DNA of 64,000 nucleotides from Streptococcus oralis (GTDB lineage: Bacteria; Bacillota; Bacilli; Lactobacillales; Streptococcaceae): positions 124,001-188,000 of the forward strand of contig NZ_QEWJ01000001.1 of NCBI RefSeq assembly GCF_004127215.1, read 5' to 3'. The translations under genes were made by a program, and so were the position numbers. The notes under the pieces were generated by a model. That model did no database searches. It worked only from the letters and a program-made list of their open reading frames with translations, and was not told the DNA's origin. Shown here in pieces: positions 38,122 to 50,928 of the stretch (positions within the stretch are counted from its first letter, which is position 1; each line of letters opens with the position of its first letter).

Positions 38122-39135
38122 ATGAAAGAAACTATTTATTTTGGAACTTATACTCGTCGCTCATCTAAAGGGATATACAAGGCAGATTTTGATACAGAAA
38201 CAGGCCAGCTTGCAAATCTTGAGCTTTTTGCTACCGAACCAAGTCCGACCTACCTTGCCTTTGACCAACAGCAACACTTATACACCGTAGGGAGCAAGGA
38301 TGGCTTTGGTGGCATCGCTGCATACAAGACAGATGGCACTTTGCTAAATCATGTAGTTGAAGAAGGCGCTCCCCATTGTTATGTGGCAGTGGATGAAAAG
38401 CGTAGTCTCGTTTACGGAGCCAATTATCATAAGGGGCAAGTTCTGGTTTATAAACGTCAAACGGATGGTAGCCTCTTCCAAACAGATCTGGATCAGCATA
38501 GTGGACAAGGTCCTCATGAAAACCAAACTTCCCCACATGTACACTTTACGGATCTAACACCTGATCAGTACCTTGTCACATGTGATTTAGGAACAGATGA
38601 GGTAACAACCTATGATGTTAGTCCAGAAGGAATACTAAGTAAACTCTACACTTATCACAGCCAAGCCGGAGCAGGTGCTCGCCACATCGTTTTCCACCAC
38701 CACTATAAGATTGCCTATCTCATCTGCGAACTTAATAGCACTATTGAGGTCTTGATTTATGATGGTGTTGGTGAATTTGAACGCATGCAAGTCATTTCAA
38801 CCTTACCAGATGGATACAAAGGCTTCAATGCTACTGCTGCCATTCGTCTTTCAAAAGATGGCAACTACCTCTATGCATCCAACCGTGGTCATGATTCCAT
38901 TGCAGTCTATACAATCCTCGCTGATGGTAGTTTGGAATTATTAGAGATTGTTCCAAGTCATGGTAAAACGCCACGCGATTTCGACCTAACTCCTGATCAA
39001 GAGTTTCTCATTGCTGTTCATCAAGATTCTGATAACGCAACCGTCTTTAAACGTAATCCCGAAACTGGTCGATTAGCTGAACTTTCTAACGATTTCCGAG
39101 TTCCCGAAGCCGTTTGCATCACCTTTAATAATTAA
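38122..39135 (+). CDS. Lactonase family beta-propeller protein (6-phosphogluconolactonase-like)
   Basis: This 337-aa seven-bladed beta-propeller of the Pgl/YbhE type (PF10282) may hydrolyse 6-phosphogluconolactone in the oxidative pentose phosphate pathway. Typical strings are FGTYTRR at the start, SPHVHF, and YLYASNRGHDSIAVY in the late blades. The open frame starts at 38092, but AAGAGGT favours the ATG at 38122, where the family N-terminus begins. It is a single gene ended by a strong bidirectional terminator shared with the F-ATPase operon. Confidence 0.85.
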   Translation: MKETIYFGTYTRRSSKGIYKADFDTETGQLANLELFATEPSPTYLAFDQQQHLYTVGSKDGFGGIAAYKTDGTLLNHVVEEGAPHCYVAVDEKRSLVYGANYHKGQVLVYKRQTDGSLFQTDLDQHSGQGPHENQTSPHVHFTDLTPDQYLVTCDLGTDEVTTYDVSPEGILSKLYTYHSQAGAGARHIVFHHHYKIAYLICELNSTIEVLIYDGVGEFERMQVISTLPDGYKGFNATAAIRLSKDGNYLYASNRGHDSIAVYTILADGSLELLEIVPSHGKTPRDFDLTPDQEFLIAVHQDSDNATVFKRNPETGRLAELSNDFRVPEAVCITFNN

Positions 39136-39138
39136 GGT

Positions 39139-39180
39139 AAAATAAAAATGAACTTGCTTAATCAAGTTCATTTTTATTTT
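39139..39180. terminator. Bidirectional terminator between the lactonase gene and atpC
   Basis: A perfect 18-bp stem with loop CTTAAT. Its A-rich 5' arm and T-rich 3' arm serve both strands. The atpC stop lies at its edge. Confidence 0.92.
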
Positions 39181-39598
39181 ATAGTTTATTTCCGACATTG
39201 ATACGGTTAATGGCACGTTGCAAAGCAACCTTAGCTCGCCGTTCTTGGTCAATCAAGTGTTTATCTTGCGCTTCTTCAATTTCACGTTCAGCACGAAGTT
39301 TCGCACGCTCTGCACGACTAATATCGATATCACGAGCACGCTCTGCCGAGTCTGCTACGATGGTAATGATGTCATTGGCAATCTCGATAATCCCTCCATT
39401 CACTGCAATCCAGTTCACATGAGTATCGTCATCAATTCGTTTTACCTTTACTTCATCAACCGCTAAAACCGCAATCATATTTTCATGTCGTGGCAAGATC
39501 CCCATCTCACCATCCAGAGTTCGTACCGATACAAAGCTGGCATGGTGATCATAGACGAGGCCATCTGGCGTCACGATCTGGACAGTTAATTGAGCCAT
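39179..39598 (-). CDS. atpC: F-ATPase epsilon subunit
   Basis: This is the central-stalk epsilon subunit (139 aa) of the F1F0 ATPase, with an N-terminal beta-sandwich ([14 protein letters not shown]) and a C-terminal two-helix domain that can inhibit ATP hydrolysis. In streptococci the complex mainly pumps protons out at the cost of ATP to hold cytoplasmic pH. It is the last gene of the atp operon. Confidence 0.96.
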   Translation of the reverse strand: MAQLTVQIVTPDGLVYDHHASFVSVRTLDGEMGILPRHENMIAVLAVDEVKVKRIDDDTHVNWIAVNGGIIEIANDIITIVADSAERARDIDISRAERAKLRAEREIEEAQDKHLIDQERRAKVALQRAINRINVGNKL

Positions 39599-39608
39599 AT
39601 ATCACCTC

Positions 39609-41024
<1,416 letters not shown>

Positions 41025-41100
41025 CTATTCTATATAAGATACTGTCGGTTCCTAGTTTACCTAGGTCCTAAGTTCATTTTGATACGTACAGGGCAGAACC

Positions 41101-41979
41101 TTATTCTAAGGCACTAGCTCCCGCTACGATTTCTGTAATTTCTTGTGTAATCGCCGCCTGTCTAGCACGGTTATACTGGATTGTCAAATCATTGATAACT
41201 TTCTTGGCATTATCAGTCGCTGTCTGCATAGCTGTCATACCTGCGGCATTTTCAGCTGTCTTGGCATCGATAATAGCCCCATAAATCATACTTTCGGCAT
41301 ACTGCGGCAACAACTGCTCTAGAATCTCATCTCGGCTTGTTTCCAACTCAAAGGTCAAGCTATACTCCTCGTCTGCTTCGTTTGGATCGAGGTCTACAAT
41401 CGGAAGCATTTGCTCTACACGCATTTGACTTGTGAGCGTATTAACGTGGTGATTGTAGCAGACATACAATTCATCAAAAAGTTCGTTTTGGTACATCTCA
41501 ATCGTTTTTGAAATAATTTTACGAACTTCATCAAAACTAGGTTGATCTGCCAATCCACGTAGTTCATAGATCGGCTGAATACCACGAGCCTTAAAGAAAT
41601 CAGCTCCCATTCCACCGATACAGATTATCTCAAAATCTTTACCGTCTGGATGGTATTCTTCTTTCAACTCCATCACGGCTTTAAGGATGGAAGCATTGTA
41701 ACCCCCAACCAAACCACGGTCTGAAGTGATGACAATATAGCCTGTCTTTTTGACTGGACGACTAAGCAACATAGGATTGGTTGAACCACCAGATCCATTG
41801 CCATGTAGAATATCCGTCAAAAGCTTACGAACCTTCTGAGCATAAACCTGGAAGTTGCGCGCCGCATCTTCAGAGCGGCCTAACTTAGCCGCTGACACCA
41901 TTTGCATAGCATTAGTGATTTGACTCGTATTTTTAGTTGAGGCGATTTTTGTTTTAATATCATTTAGAGATACTGCCAT
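41101..41979 (-). CDS. atpG: F-ATPase gamma subunit
   Basis: This 292-aa central rotor shaft has long N- and C-terminal coiled-coil helices (starting [20 protein letters not shown] and ending [16 protein letters not shown]). The conserved GLVGGYNA Rossmann-like core lies between. Confidence 0.97.
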   Translation of the reverse strand: MAVSLNDIKTKIASTKNTSQITNAMQMVSAAKLGRSEDAARNFQVYAQKVRKLLTDILHGNGSGGSTNPMLLSRPVKKTGYIVITSDRGLVGGYNASILKAVMELKEEYHPDGKDFEIICIGGMGADFFKARGIQPIYELRGLADQPSFDEVRKIISKTIEMYQNELFDELYVCYNHHVNTLTSQMRVEQMLPIVDLDPNEADEEYSLTFELETSRDEILEQLLPQYAESMIYGAIIDAKTAENAAGMTAMQTATDNAKKVINDLTIQYNRARQAAITQEITEIVAGASALE

Positions 41980-41994
41980 CTGACACCTCTATTC

Positions 41995-44050
<2,056 letters not shown>

Positions 44051-44051
<1 letters not shown>

Positions 44052-44545
44052 TAAGCTTCTCCTAGCTGATCGATGTACTGATCAATGAGTTCTTTATGGG
44101 CTTGTCCGTCAAGGTTTTGTGAGATGATTTTTCCAGCTAAACTAACTGTCAAATCTGCTACCTCACCCTTAACGCTTTGTAAAGCCTCAGCTTTATTTTG
44201 AGCAATTTCTTGGTTAGCTTTTTCTTTCAAGCGTCCTGCTTCCAGTTTCGCCTCAGCCAAGATGTCAGCTCTACTTTTCTCAGCTGTTTCCTTTGCATTC
44301 TCGATAATTGTCTTAGCTTCCGAACGGCTACCTGCCAACTCAGCTTCACGTTTGCTAGCGAGTTCTTCGGCCTTCTTACGGGCAGCTTCTGCTCCGTCAA
44401 TATCTGAAGAAATTTTTTCAGCACGTTCATCTAAAATATTGGTAAGATTTCCCCAGGCATATTTTTTCACTAAAAAAATTAATAAAAGGAAGGAACCAGC
44501 GATAAGAATAAAGTCACCAATAATGGTACTAATAGTTAAATCCAT
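44051..44545 (-). CDS. atpF: F-ATPase b subunit
   Basis: This peripheral-stalk subunit (164 aa) has one N-terminal membrane helix (about residues 8-27) followed by a long charged coiled coil ([18 protein letters not shown]). It overlaps atpH by one base. Confidence 0.95.
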
Positions 44546-44563
44546 CTTCTAATCCTCCTCTAC

Positions 44564-45280
44564 TTACTCTTCCCCAGCATTTATCTTCTTACCAATGTAC
44601 ATCGATGACAACATGGTAAAGACATAGGCTTGAATACATGAAATGAAAATCGAAAAGGCTGTCCATAACATGTTTGCGATAAAGGCAAAAGGATACCAAT
44701 ACAAAGCATTTTGTGACAAGGCTAATAGCAATCCAGCTAAGACCTCACCGGCAAAAATATTTCCGTAGATCCGAATCGCCAAGGAAGCAAAATTGGTGAA
44801 CTCTTCTAAAATGTTCATCGGAGTCATAAAGCCAGGTGTAACAAATGCTCTCAAATATTCTTTAACGCCTCTACGACGAACTCCTTCTACATGGGCGATC
44901 AAAGTGATCAAGAATGATAGGGATAAATCGTATCCAAGGTTGGCTGTTGGGGAAGTCCACAAGTTATAACCGTTTGTTGTTTGTACTTTTGCCATTAAGC
45001 CGATATTATTGGCAACCAAGATAAACAGAAATAGAGAAAACAGAAATAAGGAATAATCCTTGATGTATGATTCTCCAATGTTTGGTTTGGTAAAACCAAT
45101 CACAAAGTCGTAAATCATCTCAAGAGCATTTTGTTTGCCCTTTGGACGGATGGTCATTTTACGACTTGCCCAGTAGACAAAGGCAAAAACCATCAAAACA
45201 GTTACAAGAGACATGGCAAGCAGGGTCAAATCAAAGGATATTGGTCCAATATTAACGGTTGGATTCAAACTTTCTTCCAT
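44564..45280 (-). CDS. atpB: F-ATPase a subunit
   Basis: This proton-channel stator subunit (238 aa) has about six membrane helices. The essential arginine is in the conserved helix containing [14 protein letters not shown]. Confidence 0.96.
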   Translation of the reverse strand: MEESLNPTVNIGPISFDLTLLAMSLVTVLMVFAFVYWASRKMTIRPKGKQNALEMIYDFVIGFTKPNIGESYIKDYSLFLFSLFLFILVANNIGLMAKVQTTNGYNLWTSPTANLGYDLSLSFLITLIAHVEGVRRRGVKEYLRAFVTPGFMTPMNILEEFTNFASLAIRIYGNIFAGEVLAGLLLALSQNALYWYPFAFIANMLWTAFSIFISCIQAYVFTMLSSMYIGKKINAGEE

Positions 45281-45312
45281 GGTTTGACACCTCCATTTCT
45301 AAATAGAGTTGT

Positions 45313-45513
45313 CTATTTAATGACAAATGACATCGCCAAGGTTACAAAGAATGTTCCTTCGATAAAGGCAATCCCCATGATCATCAAACTACGCAATTGT
45401 GGGATGATGTCTGGTTGGCGTGCTGCAGACTTGAACAAACCGTTCATCAAAAATCCTTCTGCAAGGGATACACCCATACAGGCAAGACATAGACCGAAAA
45501 ATGTTAAATTCAT
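45313..45513 (-). CDS. atpE: F-ATPase c subunit
   Basis: This two-helix proteolipid (66 aa) forms the rotor ring. The proton-binding carboxylate is E52 in [10 protein letters not shown], and the polar loop is ARQPD. Placing c before a is the streptococcal order. In S. pneumoniae the optochin-resistance substitutions cluster near residues 18-23 and 48-50; here positions 17-20 read LAEG rather than the VGEG I remember for pneumococcus. AAAAAGGAGAA precedes the ATG. It is the first gene of the operon. Confidence 0.96.
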   Translation of the reverse strand: MNLTFFGLCLACMGVSLAEGFLMNGLFKSAARQPDIIPQLRSLMIMGIAFIEGTFFVTLAMSFVIK

Positions 45514-45548
45514 GATGAATTCTCCTTTTTATTTAAATTTACTTCCTT

Positions 45549-45577
45549 AGTTTAGTCCTAAAATTTGTTTTTGTCAA
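45549..45577 (-). promoter_or_regulatory. F-ATPase operon promoter
   Basis: A consensus TTGACA (45572-45577), a 17-base spacer and TAAACT (45549-45554) on the minus strand. A 13-bp inverted repeat, TGAAAGCGTTTCA (45592-45604), lies 14 bases upstream of the -35 and could bind a LacI-type or other regulator. Confidence 0.8.
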
Positions 45578-45710
45578 CTTTTTACTAACATTGAAAGCGT
45601 TTCATATGATTTATTTCTATTTTTGCTGTTTTTACCCCATTCTATAGAAAGTTTTTCCATTTTAGATTGCGAATTTTTCTTGATTTTACTCTATTTTCTG
45701 AAACAAACTG

Positions 45711-45735
45711 AAAAATCCAAGTTAAGAACTTGGAT
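45711..45735 (-). terminator. Terminator after the CHY zinc-finger gene
   Basis: On the minus strand ATCCAAGTT pairs with AACTTGGAT around a three-base loop, followed by TTTTT. Confidence 0.9.
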
Positions 45736-45744
45736 CGATTCATT

Positions 45745-46056
45745 TTATTTAAAATAGTAGGAATAGTGTTGTTTACAACCTGGATTAAATGGTGCACTGC
45801 AGTAAGGACAAGCCATCTGTTTTTGGTATTCTTGGAAAGTCATTGTCCTCTTACAACCCCCACATAAGATTGGTCGATCCTCAAAAAGCGCCAAGGGATA
45901 GGGAGAAAAAACATGTGTCTCCATAGTATTGTGACACTGATAGCATGCGTAGTATTTTTTGCATTCATAACATTGGAGTGAAACAATATCCTTTTCACTA
46001 TGATAATGAACACATCTGCTTTCATCATCTACCAATAAACCTTGAGCTTGTATCAT
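45745..46056 (-). CDS. CHY-type zinc-finger protein
   Basis: This 103-aa protein is dense in cysteine and histidine and matches the CHY zinc finger (PF05495): CVHYHSEKDIVSLQCYECKKYYACYQCH, split by short spacers, then CGGCK and CPYCSAPFNPGCKQH. It should bind about three zinc ions. The bacterial role is unknown. It follows the U32 gene with a 14-base gap and is probably cotranscribed. Confidence 0.85.
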   Translation of the reverse strand: MIQAQGLLVDDESRCVHYHSEKDIVSLQCYECKKYYACYQCHNTMETHVFSPYPLALFEDRPILCGGCKRTMTFQEYQKQMACPYCSAPFNPGCKQHYSYYFK

Positions 46057-46070
46057 TCCCTTTTCCTTAT

Positions 46071-47357
46071 CTAGGCACGAACTGTAACACTTGTCCCGTC
46101 TTCCTTATAGAGGTTGATGAGCCCTTCCTTGAGAGCGCGGACCATATCCCCTGCTTGAACAGGTTGTGGAACCTTGATTGTCAAGAGTTCCATTGGATTT
46201 GGAGCACGGTCTATTTTATTGCCCTTGGCATCATGAAGATCTTCGATATAAGTTTCAAAATGTCGGAAACCTGGTCCGTAAAACTCAACTTGGTCTCCTT
46301 CATTGATAACATTCCGTTGACGAATGGTTGCCGTTTGAGTCGCATCATCATACGAAACCACTTCAGCGACAAACTTGTATTCAGGAATTTTACGACGAGC
46401 GCCAAACAACTGTTCGTTTTCAGACGGTGTACCGTAGTAGAAACCTGTTGCCAATTCACGTTGGGCAACCTTCCACATCTCGTCTACCAAGTCCTGTTTG
46501 ATGGCTTCAAATTTCTCGGGACTTTCGAGATAAGCATCTACAGCCGCCTTGTAACAGTTGGTCACAGTTGAAACATAGTGGATCGACTTCATACGACCTT
46601 CAATCTTGAGACTGTCTACACCGTTTTCGATCATATCTGGAATATGGTCAATCATGGACATGTCAACGGCTGACATCGAAAATTCTTCTGGAATTTCACC
46701 TTTCAGACTCTTACGTTCTTGACCAAAAGGCATGTCATAAAGATCGTATTTCCAACGACAAGACTGAGAACAGCCCCCACGGTTGGCATCACGCATACTC
46801 ATGTGGTTTGATAACGTACAGCGACCTGAGTAAGAAATACACATGGCTCCATGGACAAAGGCTTCAATTTCTACATCAGTACGTTTGCGAATCTCTGCCA
46901 ATTCTTCCATTGAAACTTCACGGGCCAAAACCACGCGAGTTAGACCAAGTTCTTTCCAGAACTCTAAAGTTTCATAGTTGGTCGCACTAGCTTGGGTTGA
47001 AAGGTGGATTTCAAGACCTGGTGCTTCGGTTGCTGCAATCATAATCAAGGCTGGATCTGACACGATAACTGCGGCAATCCCGATGTCACGCAACTTACGG
47101 AACCATTCTCCAGCACCAGCTTCGTTTCCTTCGTGCATAACCATGTTAGCAGCCACATAGACCTTGGCACCGTACTTAGCAGCAAACTGCACGCCTTCTT
47201 CCATCTGTTCAAAGGTGAAGTTTCCTGCACGGCTACGAAGACCATAGGCCTGTCCACCGATGAAGACTGCGTCCGCACCATATTGAACAGCTACTTTCAG
47301 CTTCTCTAAAGTCCCTGCAGGTGATAAAACCTCAGGACGTTTTAATGTTTTTGTCAT
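46071..47357 (-). CDS. U32 family protein (tRNA hydroxylation protein-like)
   Basis: This 428-aa U32 'peptidase' relative has the family signature region GAMCISYSGRCTLSNH with iron-sulphur cysteines, continued by GGCSQSCRW. Characterised relatives (TrhP/YegQ; YrrO in Bacillus) install a hydroxyl group on wobble uridine in tRNA with prephenate rather than act as proteases, so tRNA modification is the more likely role. The frame starts six codons earlier, but AGGAGAAGAA points to the ATG at 47357. Confidence 0.85.
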   Translation of the reverse strand: MTKTLKRPEVLSPAGTLEKLKVAVQYGADAVFIGGQAYGLRSRAGNFTFEQMEEGVQFAAKYGAKVYVAANMVMHEGNEAGAGEWFRKLRDIGIAAVIVSDPALIMIAATEAPGLEIHLSTQASATNYETLEFWKELGLTRVVLAREVSMEELAEIRKRTDVEIEAFVHGAMCISYSGRCTLSNHMSMRDANRGGCSQSCRWKYDLYDMPFGQERKSLKGEIPEEFSMSAVDMSMIDHIPDMIENGVDSLKIEGRMKSIHYVSTVTNCYKAAVDAYLESPEKFEAIKQDLVDEMWKVAQRELATGFYYGTPSENEQLFGARRKIPEYKFVAEVVSYDDATQTATIRQRNVINEGDQVEFYGPGFRHFETYIEDLHDAKGNKIDRAPNPMELLTIKVPQPVQAGDMVRALKEGLINLYKEDGTSVTVRA

Positions 47358-47493
47358 TTCTTCTCCTATTTGCAATATAAAAGTTTGACGTTTTTCCTTC
47401 TCATTTTATAGTAAATAATAGATAAAATCAAGTCTAGACAGATTGTTTTGACAATTCTAATCTTTTCAAAAAGAAAAAACTAATCTTCTGAGA

Positions 47494-48192
47494 CTAGTTG
47501 TTTTCAAGATAAAATTCAAAACGTTCACCCACATACTGACTCTTAACATATTCAAAAGCCGTCCCATCATCAAGATAGGAAACCTGAGTCAAGGCTAGAA
47601 TCGCATGCCCCTTTTCGACTTCCAGATAGTGAGCTATCTTTTCCTTAGCCAATCTCGCATAAATGGTCTGTTGGGATTTGCCAATCCGGTAGCCATGTTG
47701 CTGCAGGGTTTGAAAGAAGTGACTAGTTACTTCTTCTTTTTTGAAGTCCTTAATAAATTTCTCAGGAATAGATGCTACTTCATAGACTAGTGGTACTTGG
47801 TCAGCATAACGCACCCGCTCCATGCGGATAATATTCTCTGTCGGAGTAATCCCCAGCTTTGCGACCTCTTGCTCATTTGGAATGGTTCTTCTGTAAGAAA
47901 TGAGTTGGCTAGAAGGTACTTTCCCCTGAGATTTGACAATCTCCGTAAAACTAGTCGTTCCCCGCATTTTTTCTTGGACACGAGTACTAGAGACAAAAGT
48001 CCCACTCCCTACACGACGCTCCAAAACCCCTTCCTCAACCAAGAGAGAGATAGCTTGACGTAATGTCATCCGGCTAACTTGAAACTGTTCAGCTAAATCT
48101 CGCTCACTTGGAAGTCTCTCCCCGATTTTCCAACGACTCTCATCTATATCCTTTTTGATCTGGTCATGGATTTTCATATAAGCTGGTAACAT
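47494..48192 (-). CDS. GntR-family transcriptional regulator (HutC/UTRA type)
   Basis: This 232-aa regulator has an N-terminal winged HTH (SERDLAEQFQVSRMTLRQAISLL) with the wing VGSGTFV, and a C-terminal UTRA ligand-binding domain. UTRA regulators usually sense small sugars or amino-sugar phosphates. It is divergent from guaA, with about 140 bases between; I recall the same pairing in S. pneumoniae. The ATG at 48192 is preferred over 48201. The target is unknown. Confidence 0.85.
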   Translation of the reverse strand: MLPAYMKIHDQIKKDIDESRWKIGERLPSERDLAEQFQVSRMTLRQAISLLVEEGVLERRVGSGTFVSSTRVQEKMRGTTSFTEIVKSQGKVPSSQLISYRRTIPNEQEVAKLGITPTENIIRMERVRYADQVPLVYEVASIPEKFIKDFKKEEVTSHFFQTLQQHGYRIGKSQQTIYARLAKEKIAHYLEVEKGHAILALTQVSYLDDGTAFEYVKSQYVGERFEFYLENN

Positions 48193-48267
48193 GATTCTCA
48201 CTTCTTTTTTTTATTTTTTCCATTGTACCGTATTTGCTAAGAAAAAGTCAAACTTTGCCTTGTTTAG

Positions 48268-48297
48268 TTGGTAATTCGCCCCTATTTGTGATAGAAT
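48268..48297 (+). promoter_or_regulatory. guaA promoter
   Basis: TTGGTA (48268-48273), an 18-base spacer and an extended -10 TGATAGAAT (hexamer 48292-48297). I saw no purine riboswitch in the short leader. Confidence 0.6.
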
Positions 48298-48332
48298 ATT
48301 GAAAAAGATATTTCTTTTGAGAAAGGAAAAAG

Positions 48333-49895
48333 ATGAGCAACATTTCAACTGATTTGCAAGATGTCGAAAAAATCATCGTACTGGACTATGGTAGCCAATA
48401 CAACCAGCTGATTTCACGCCGTATCCGAGAGATTGGTGTTTTTTCAGAGCTAAAAAGCCACAAAATCTCAGCTGCAGAAGTTCGTGAAATTAACCCTGTA
48501 GGGATTATCCTCTCTGGTGGACCAAACTCTGTTTATGAAGAGGGTTCATTTGATATTGACCCAGAAATTTTTGAACTTGGCATTCCAATTTTGGGAATCT
48601 GCTACGGTATGCAACTTTTAACTCATAAACTTGGAGGTAAGGTTGTCCCTGCGGGTGATGCTGGAAACCGCGAGTACGGTCAATCGCCACTTACTCATAC
48701 CTCTTCTGCCCTCTTTGAAGGAACACCAGAAGAACAGATTGTTTTGATGAGCCACGGTGATGCTGTTACTGAGATTCCTGCTAACTTTGTTCGTACTGGA
48801 ACTTCTGCTGACTGTCCTTACGCTGCTATTGAAAATCCAGACAAACATATCTACGGTATCCAATTCCACCCTGAAGTTCGTCATTCAGTTCATGGCTATG
48901 ATATCCTTCGTAACTTTGCATTGAATATCTGTGGTGCCAAAGGCGACTGGACTATGGATAACTTTATCGAGATGCAAATCAAACAAATTCGTGAAAAAGT
49001 TGGGGACAAACGTGTTCTCCTCGGACTTTCTGGTGGTGTTGACTCTTCTGTTGTTGGAGTTCTTCTCCAAAAGGCTATTGGCGATCAATTGATCTGTATC
49101 TTTGTTGACCACGGTCTTCTTCGTAAAGGGGAAGCAGACCAAGTTATGGACATGCTTGGTGGTAAGTTTGGTTTGAATATCGTCAAAGCAGATGCTGCTA
49201 AACGTTTCCTTGATAAACTTGCAGGTGTTTCTGATCCTGAACAAAAACGCAAAATCATCGGTAACGAGTTTGTTTATGTCTTTGATGACGAAGCAAGCAA
49301 GCTCAAAGATGTGAAATTCCTTGCCCAAGGAACACTTTACACTGACGTGATTGAGTCTGGAACGGATACAGCTCAAACTATCAAGTCACACCACAACGTG
49401 GGTGGTCTTCCAGAAGATATGCAGTTTGAACTCATTGAACCGCTCAATACCCTCTACAAAGACGAGGTTCGTGCCCTCGGTACGGAACTTGGTATGCCAG
49501 ACCACATCGTATGGCGCCAACCATTCCCTGGTCCAGGACTTGCTATCCGCATCATGGGTGAAATCACTGAAGAAAAACTGGAAACAGTCCGTGAGTCAGA
49601 CGCAATCCTTCGTGAAGAAATCGCTAAAGCAGGACTTGACCGTGATATCTGGCAATACTTCACTGTCAACACAGGTGTTCGTTCAGTCGGTGTTATGGGT
49701 GACGGTCGTACTTATGACTACACCATTGCTATTCGCGCTATCACTTCTATCGATGGCATGACAGCTGACTTTGCCAAAATTCCTTGGGAAGTTCTTCAAA
49801 AAATCTCTGTTCGTATCGTTAACGAAGTCGACCACGTCAACCGTATCGTCTACGACATTACAAGTAAACCACCTGCAACAGTTGAGTGGGAATAG
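48333..49895 (+). CDS. guaA: GMP synthase (glutamine-hydrolysing)
   Basis: GuaA converts XMP to GMP. The N-terminal glutamine amidotransferase domain has its catalytic C90 in GICYGMQ and a histidine in FHPEVRHS. The ATP pyrophosphatase domain has the PP-loop [10 protein letters not shown], and the C-terminal domain mediates dimerisation ([14 protein letters not shown]). Length 520 aa. GAGAAAGGAAA precedes the start. Confidence 0.98.
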   Translation: MSNISTDLQDVEKIIVLDYGSQYNQLISRRIREIGVFSELKSHKISAAEVREINPVGIILSGGPNSVYEEGSFDIDPEIFELGIPILGICYGMQLLTHKLGGKVVPAGDAGNREYGQSPLTHTSSALFEGTPEEQIVLMSHGDAVTEIPANFVRTGTSADCPYAAIENPDKHIYGIQFHPEVRHSVHGYDILRNFALNICGAKGDWTMDNFIEMQIKQIREKVGDKRVLLGLSGGVDSSVVGVLLQKAIGDQLICIFVDHGLLRKGEADQVMDMLGGKFGLNIVKADAAKRFLDKLAGVSDPEQKRKIIGNEFVYVFDDEASKLKDVKFLAQGTLYTDVIESGTDTAQTIKSHHNVGGLPEDMQFELIEPLNTLYKDEVRALGTELGMPDHIVWRQPFPGPGLAIRIMGEITEEKLETVRESDAILREEIAKAGLDRDIWQYFTVNTGVRSVGVMGDGRTYDYTIAIRAITSIDGMTADFAKIPWEVLQKISVRIVNEVDHVNRIVYDITSKPPATVEWE

Positions 49896-49910
49896 AGTTT
49901 TCTATAAAAT

Positions 49911-49957
49911 AAAAAATAATACTGCTGGAGCATGAACTTCAGTGGTATTATTTTTTA
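49911..49957 (+). terminator. Terminator after guaA
   Basis: AAAAAATAATAC pairs with GTATTATTTTTT, with a small CTG / CAG helix inside, followed by T. Confidence 0.85.
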
Positions 49958-50079
49958 TTATTTCAATATTAGAAAAATTTCTCGACTCTCTACTCCTCTT
50001 TTTAAATCCCTAAAACCATGCTATAATATAGTAAGTATAAATACAATAACCTGACTATCAAAGTCAACGACAAAGATTT

Positions 50080-50096
50080 CTTACATCATCCGTAAG
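50080..50096. promoter_or_regulatory. Candidate response-regulator site upstream of bceA
   Basis: The inverted repeat CTTAC-N7-GTAAG ends right at the -35 position of the promoter before the ABC genes. The position and the TTAC/GTAA halves resemble BceR-type binding sites. Confidence 0.5.
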
Positions 50097-50125
50097 TGTT
50101 ATTCTACTCTGATTCATACTATAAT
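50097..50125 (+). promoter_or_regulatory. Promoter of the Bce-type ABC operon
   Basis: TATAAT (50120-50125) with a poor -35 (TGTTAT) at 17 bases, as expected for an activator-dependent promoter. A second extended -10, TGCTATAAT, lies upstream at 50019-50027. Confidence 0.55.
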
Positions 50126-50154
50126 GAAAGTAACAAAAGATGGAGGTGTTTCAC

Positions 50155-50928
50155 ATGGAAACAATTTTACGAGTAGAATCATTAAAAAAGCATTATGGGA
50201 AAGAGCCCAATATCACAAAAGCCTTGGACGGCATATCTTTTCAAGTTGTAAAAGGCGAGTTCCTAGGGATTATGGGGAGTAGCGGTTCTGGAAAAACAAC
50301 CCTTCTTAACTGTCTCGCTACTATCATCAAGCCAACTGACGGTTCCATTCAAATGCAAGAAAAGGATTTAGGTCAGTTAAAAGGTAGTCAGTTAGCTGAT
50401 TATCGTGGCAAGGAAATTGGTTACCTCTTTCAAAATTTTGAACTTTTGGACAATCTGACAGCCAAAGAAAATATTTTACTTCCCTTGTCTTTGCACAAGG
50501 TCGATGCCAACGAAAGCAAGGTTCGGTTAGAATTGCTTTCCCAATATCTGGATATTTCTGAACTTCTGGATAAGTTCCCATCTCAATTATCGGGTGGTCA
50601 ACGGCAAAGGGTCGCTGCTGCGCGTGCCTTGATTTTAGACCCTAAGATTGTATTTGCGGATGAGCCCACAGGAGCTTTAGACTCTAAAAATGCAACCATT
50701 TTGATGCAAAAATTATCCGAAATGAATCAAGTAGAAGAAACCACTATTCTCATGGTGACCCACGATTCAGTTGCAGCCAGCTTTTGCAACCGCATCTTGT
50801 TTATCCAAGACGGAAAACTATTTCATGAAATCCGACGCGATTATCCAAGAGAAAGTCAAGAAGATTTCTACCACAGAATACTAAAGGTCATGGCAGCGCT
50901 AGCTGGAGGTGATGGCAATGTTTTCTAA
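50155..50928 (+). CDS. Bce-type ABC transporter, ATP-binding protein
   Basis: This 257-aa ATPase of the MacB/BceA class has Walker A MGSSGSGKTT, signature LSGGQRQRVAAARAL and Walker B IVFADEPTGALD. With the FtsX-like permease downstream and the adjacent two-component system it forms a peptide-antibiotic sensing and detoxification module. The start at 50155 follows GGAGGTGTTTCAC; the ATG at 50140 overlaps that ribosome site. It overlaps the permease start by 11 bases. Confidence 0.92.
   Translation: METILRVESLKKHYGKEPNITKALDGISFQVVKGEFLGIMGSSGSGKTTLLNCLATIIKPTDGSIQMQEKDLGQLKGSQLADYRGKEIGYLFQNFELLDNLTAKENILLPLSLHKVDANESKVRLELLSQYLDISELLDKFPSQLSGGQRQRVAAARALILDPKIVFADEPTGALDSKNATILMQKLSEMNQVEETTILMVTHDSVAASFCNRILFIQDGKLFHEIRRDYPRESQEDFYHRILKVMAALAGGDGNVF

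Noticed and set aside
45592-45604. CcpA cre site in the F-ATPase promoter region
   Set aside because: TGAAAGCGTTTCA is a 13-base palindrome and misses the 14-base spacing of the cre consensus on either strand; it is reported only as an inverted repeat.
45945-46571. Plus-strand 208-codon open frame
   Set aside because: It is antisense to the U32 and CHY zinc-finger genes, whose proteins have clear family motifs; the plus-strand translation has no recognisable domain and no ribosome site.
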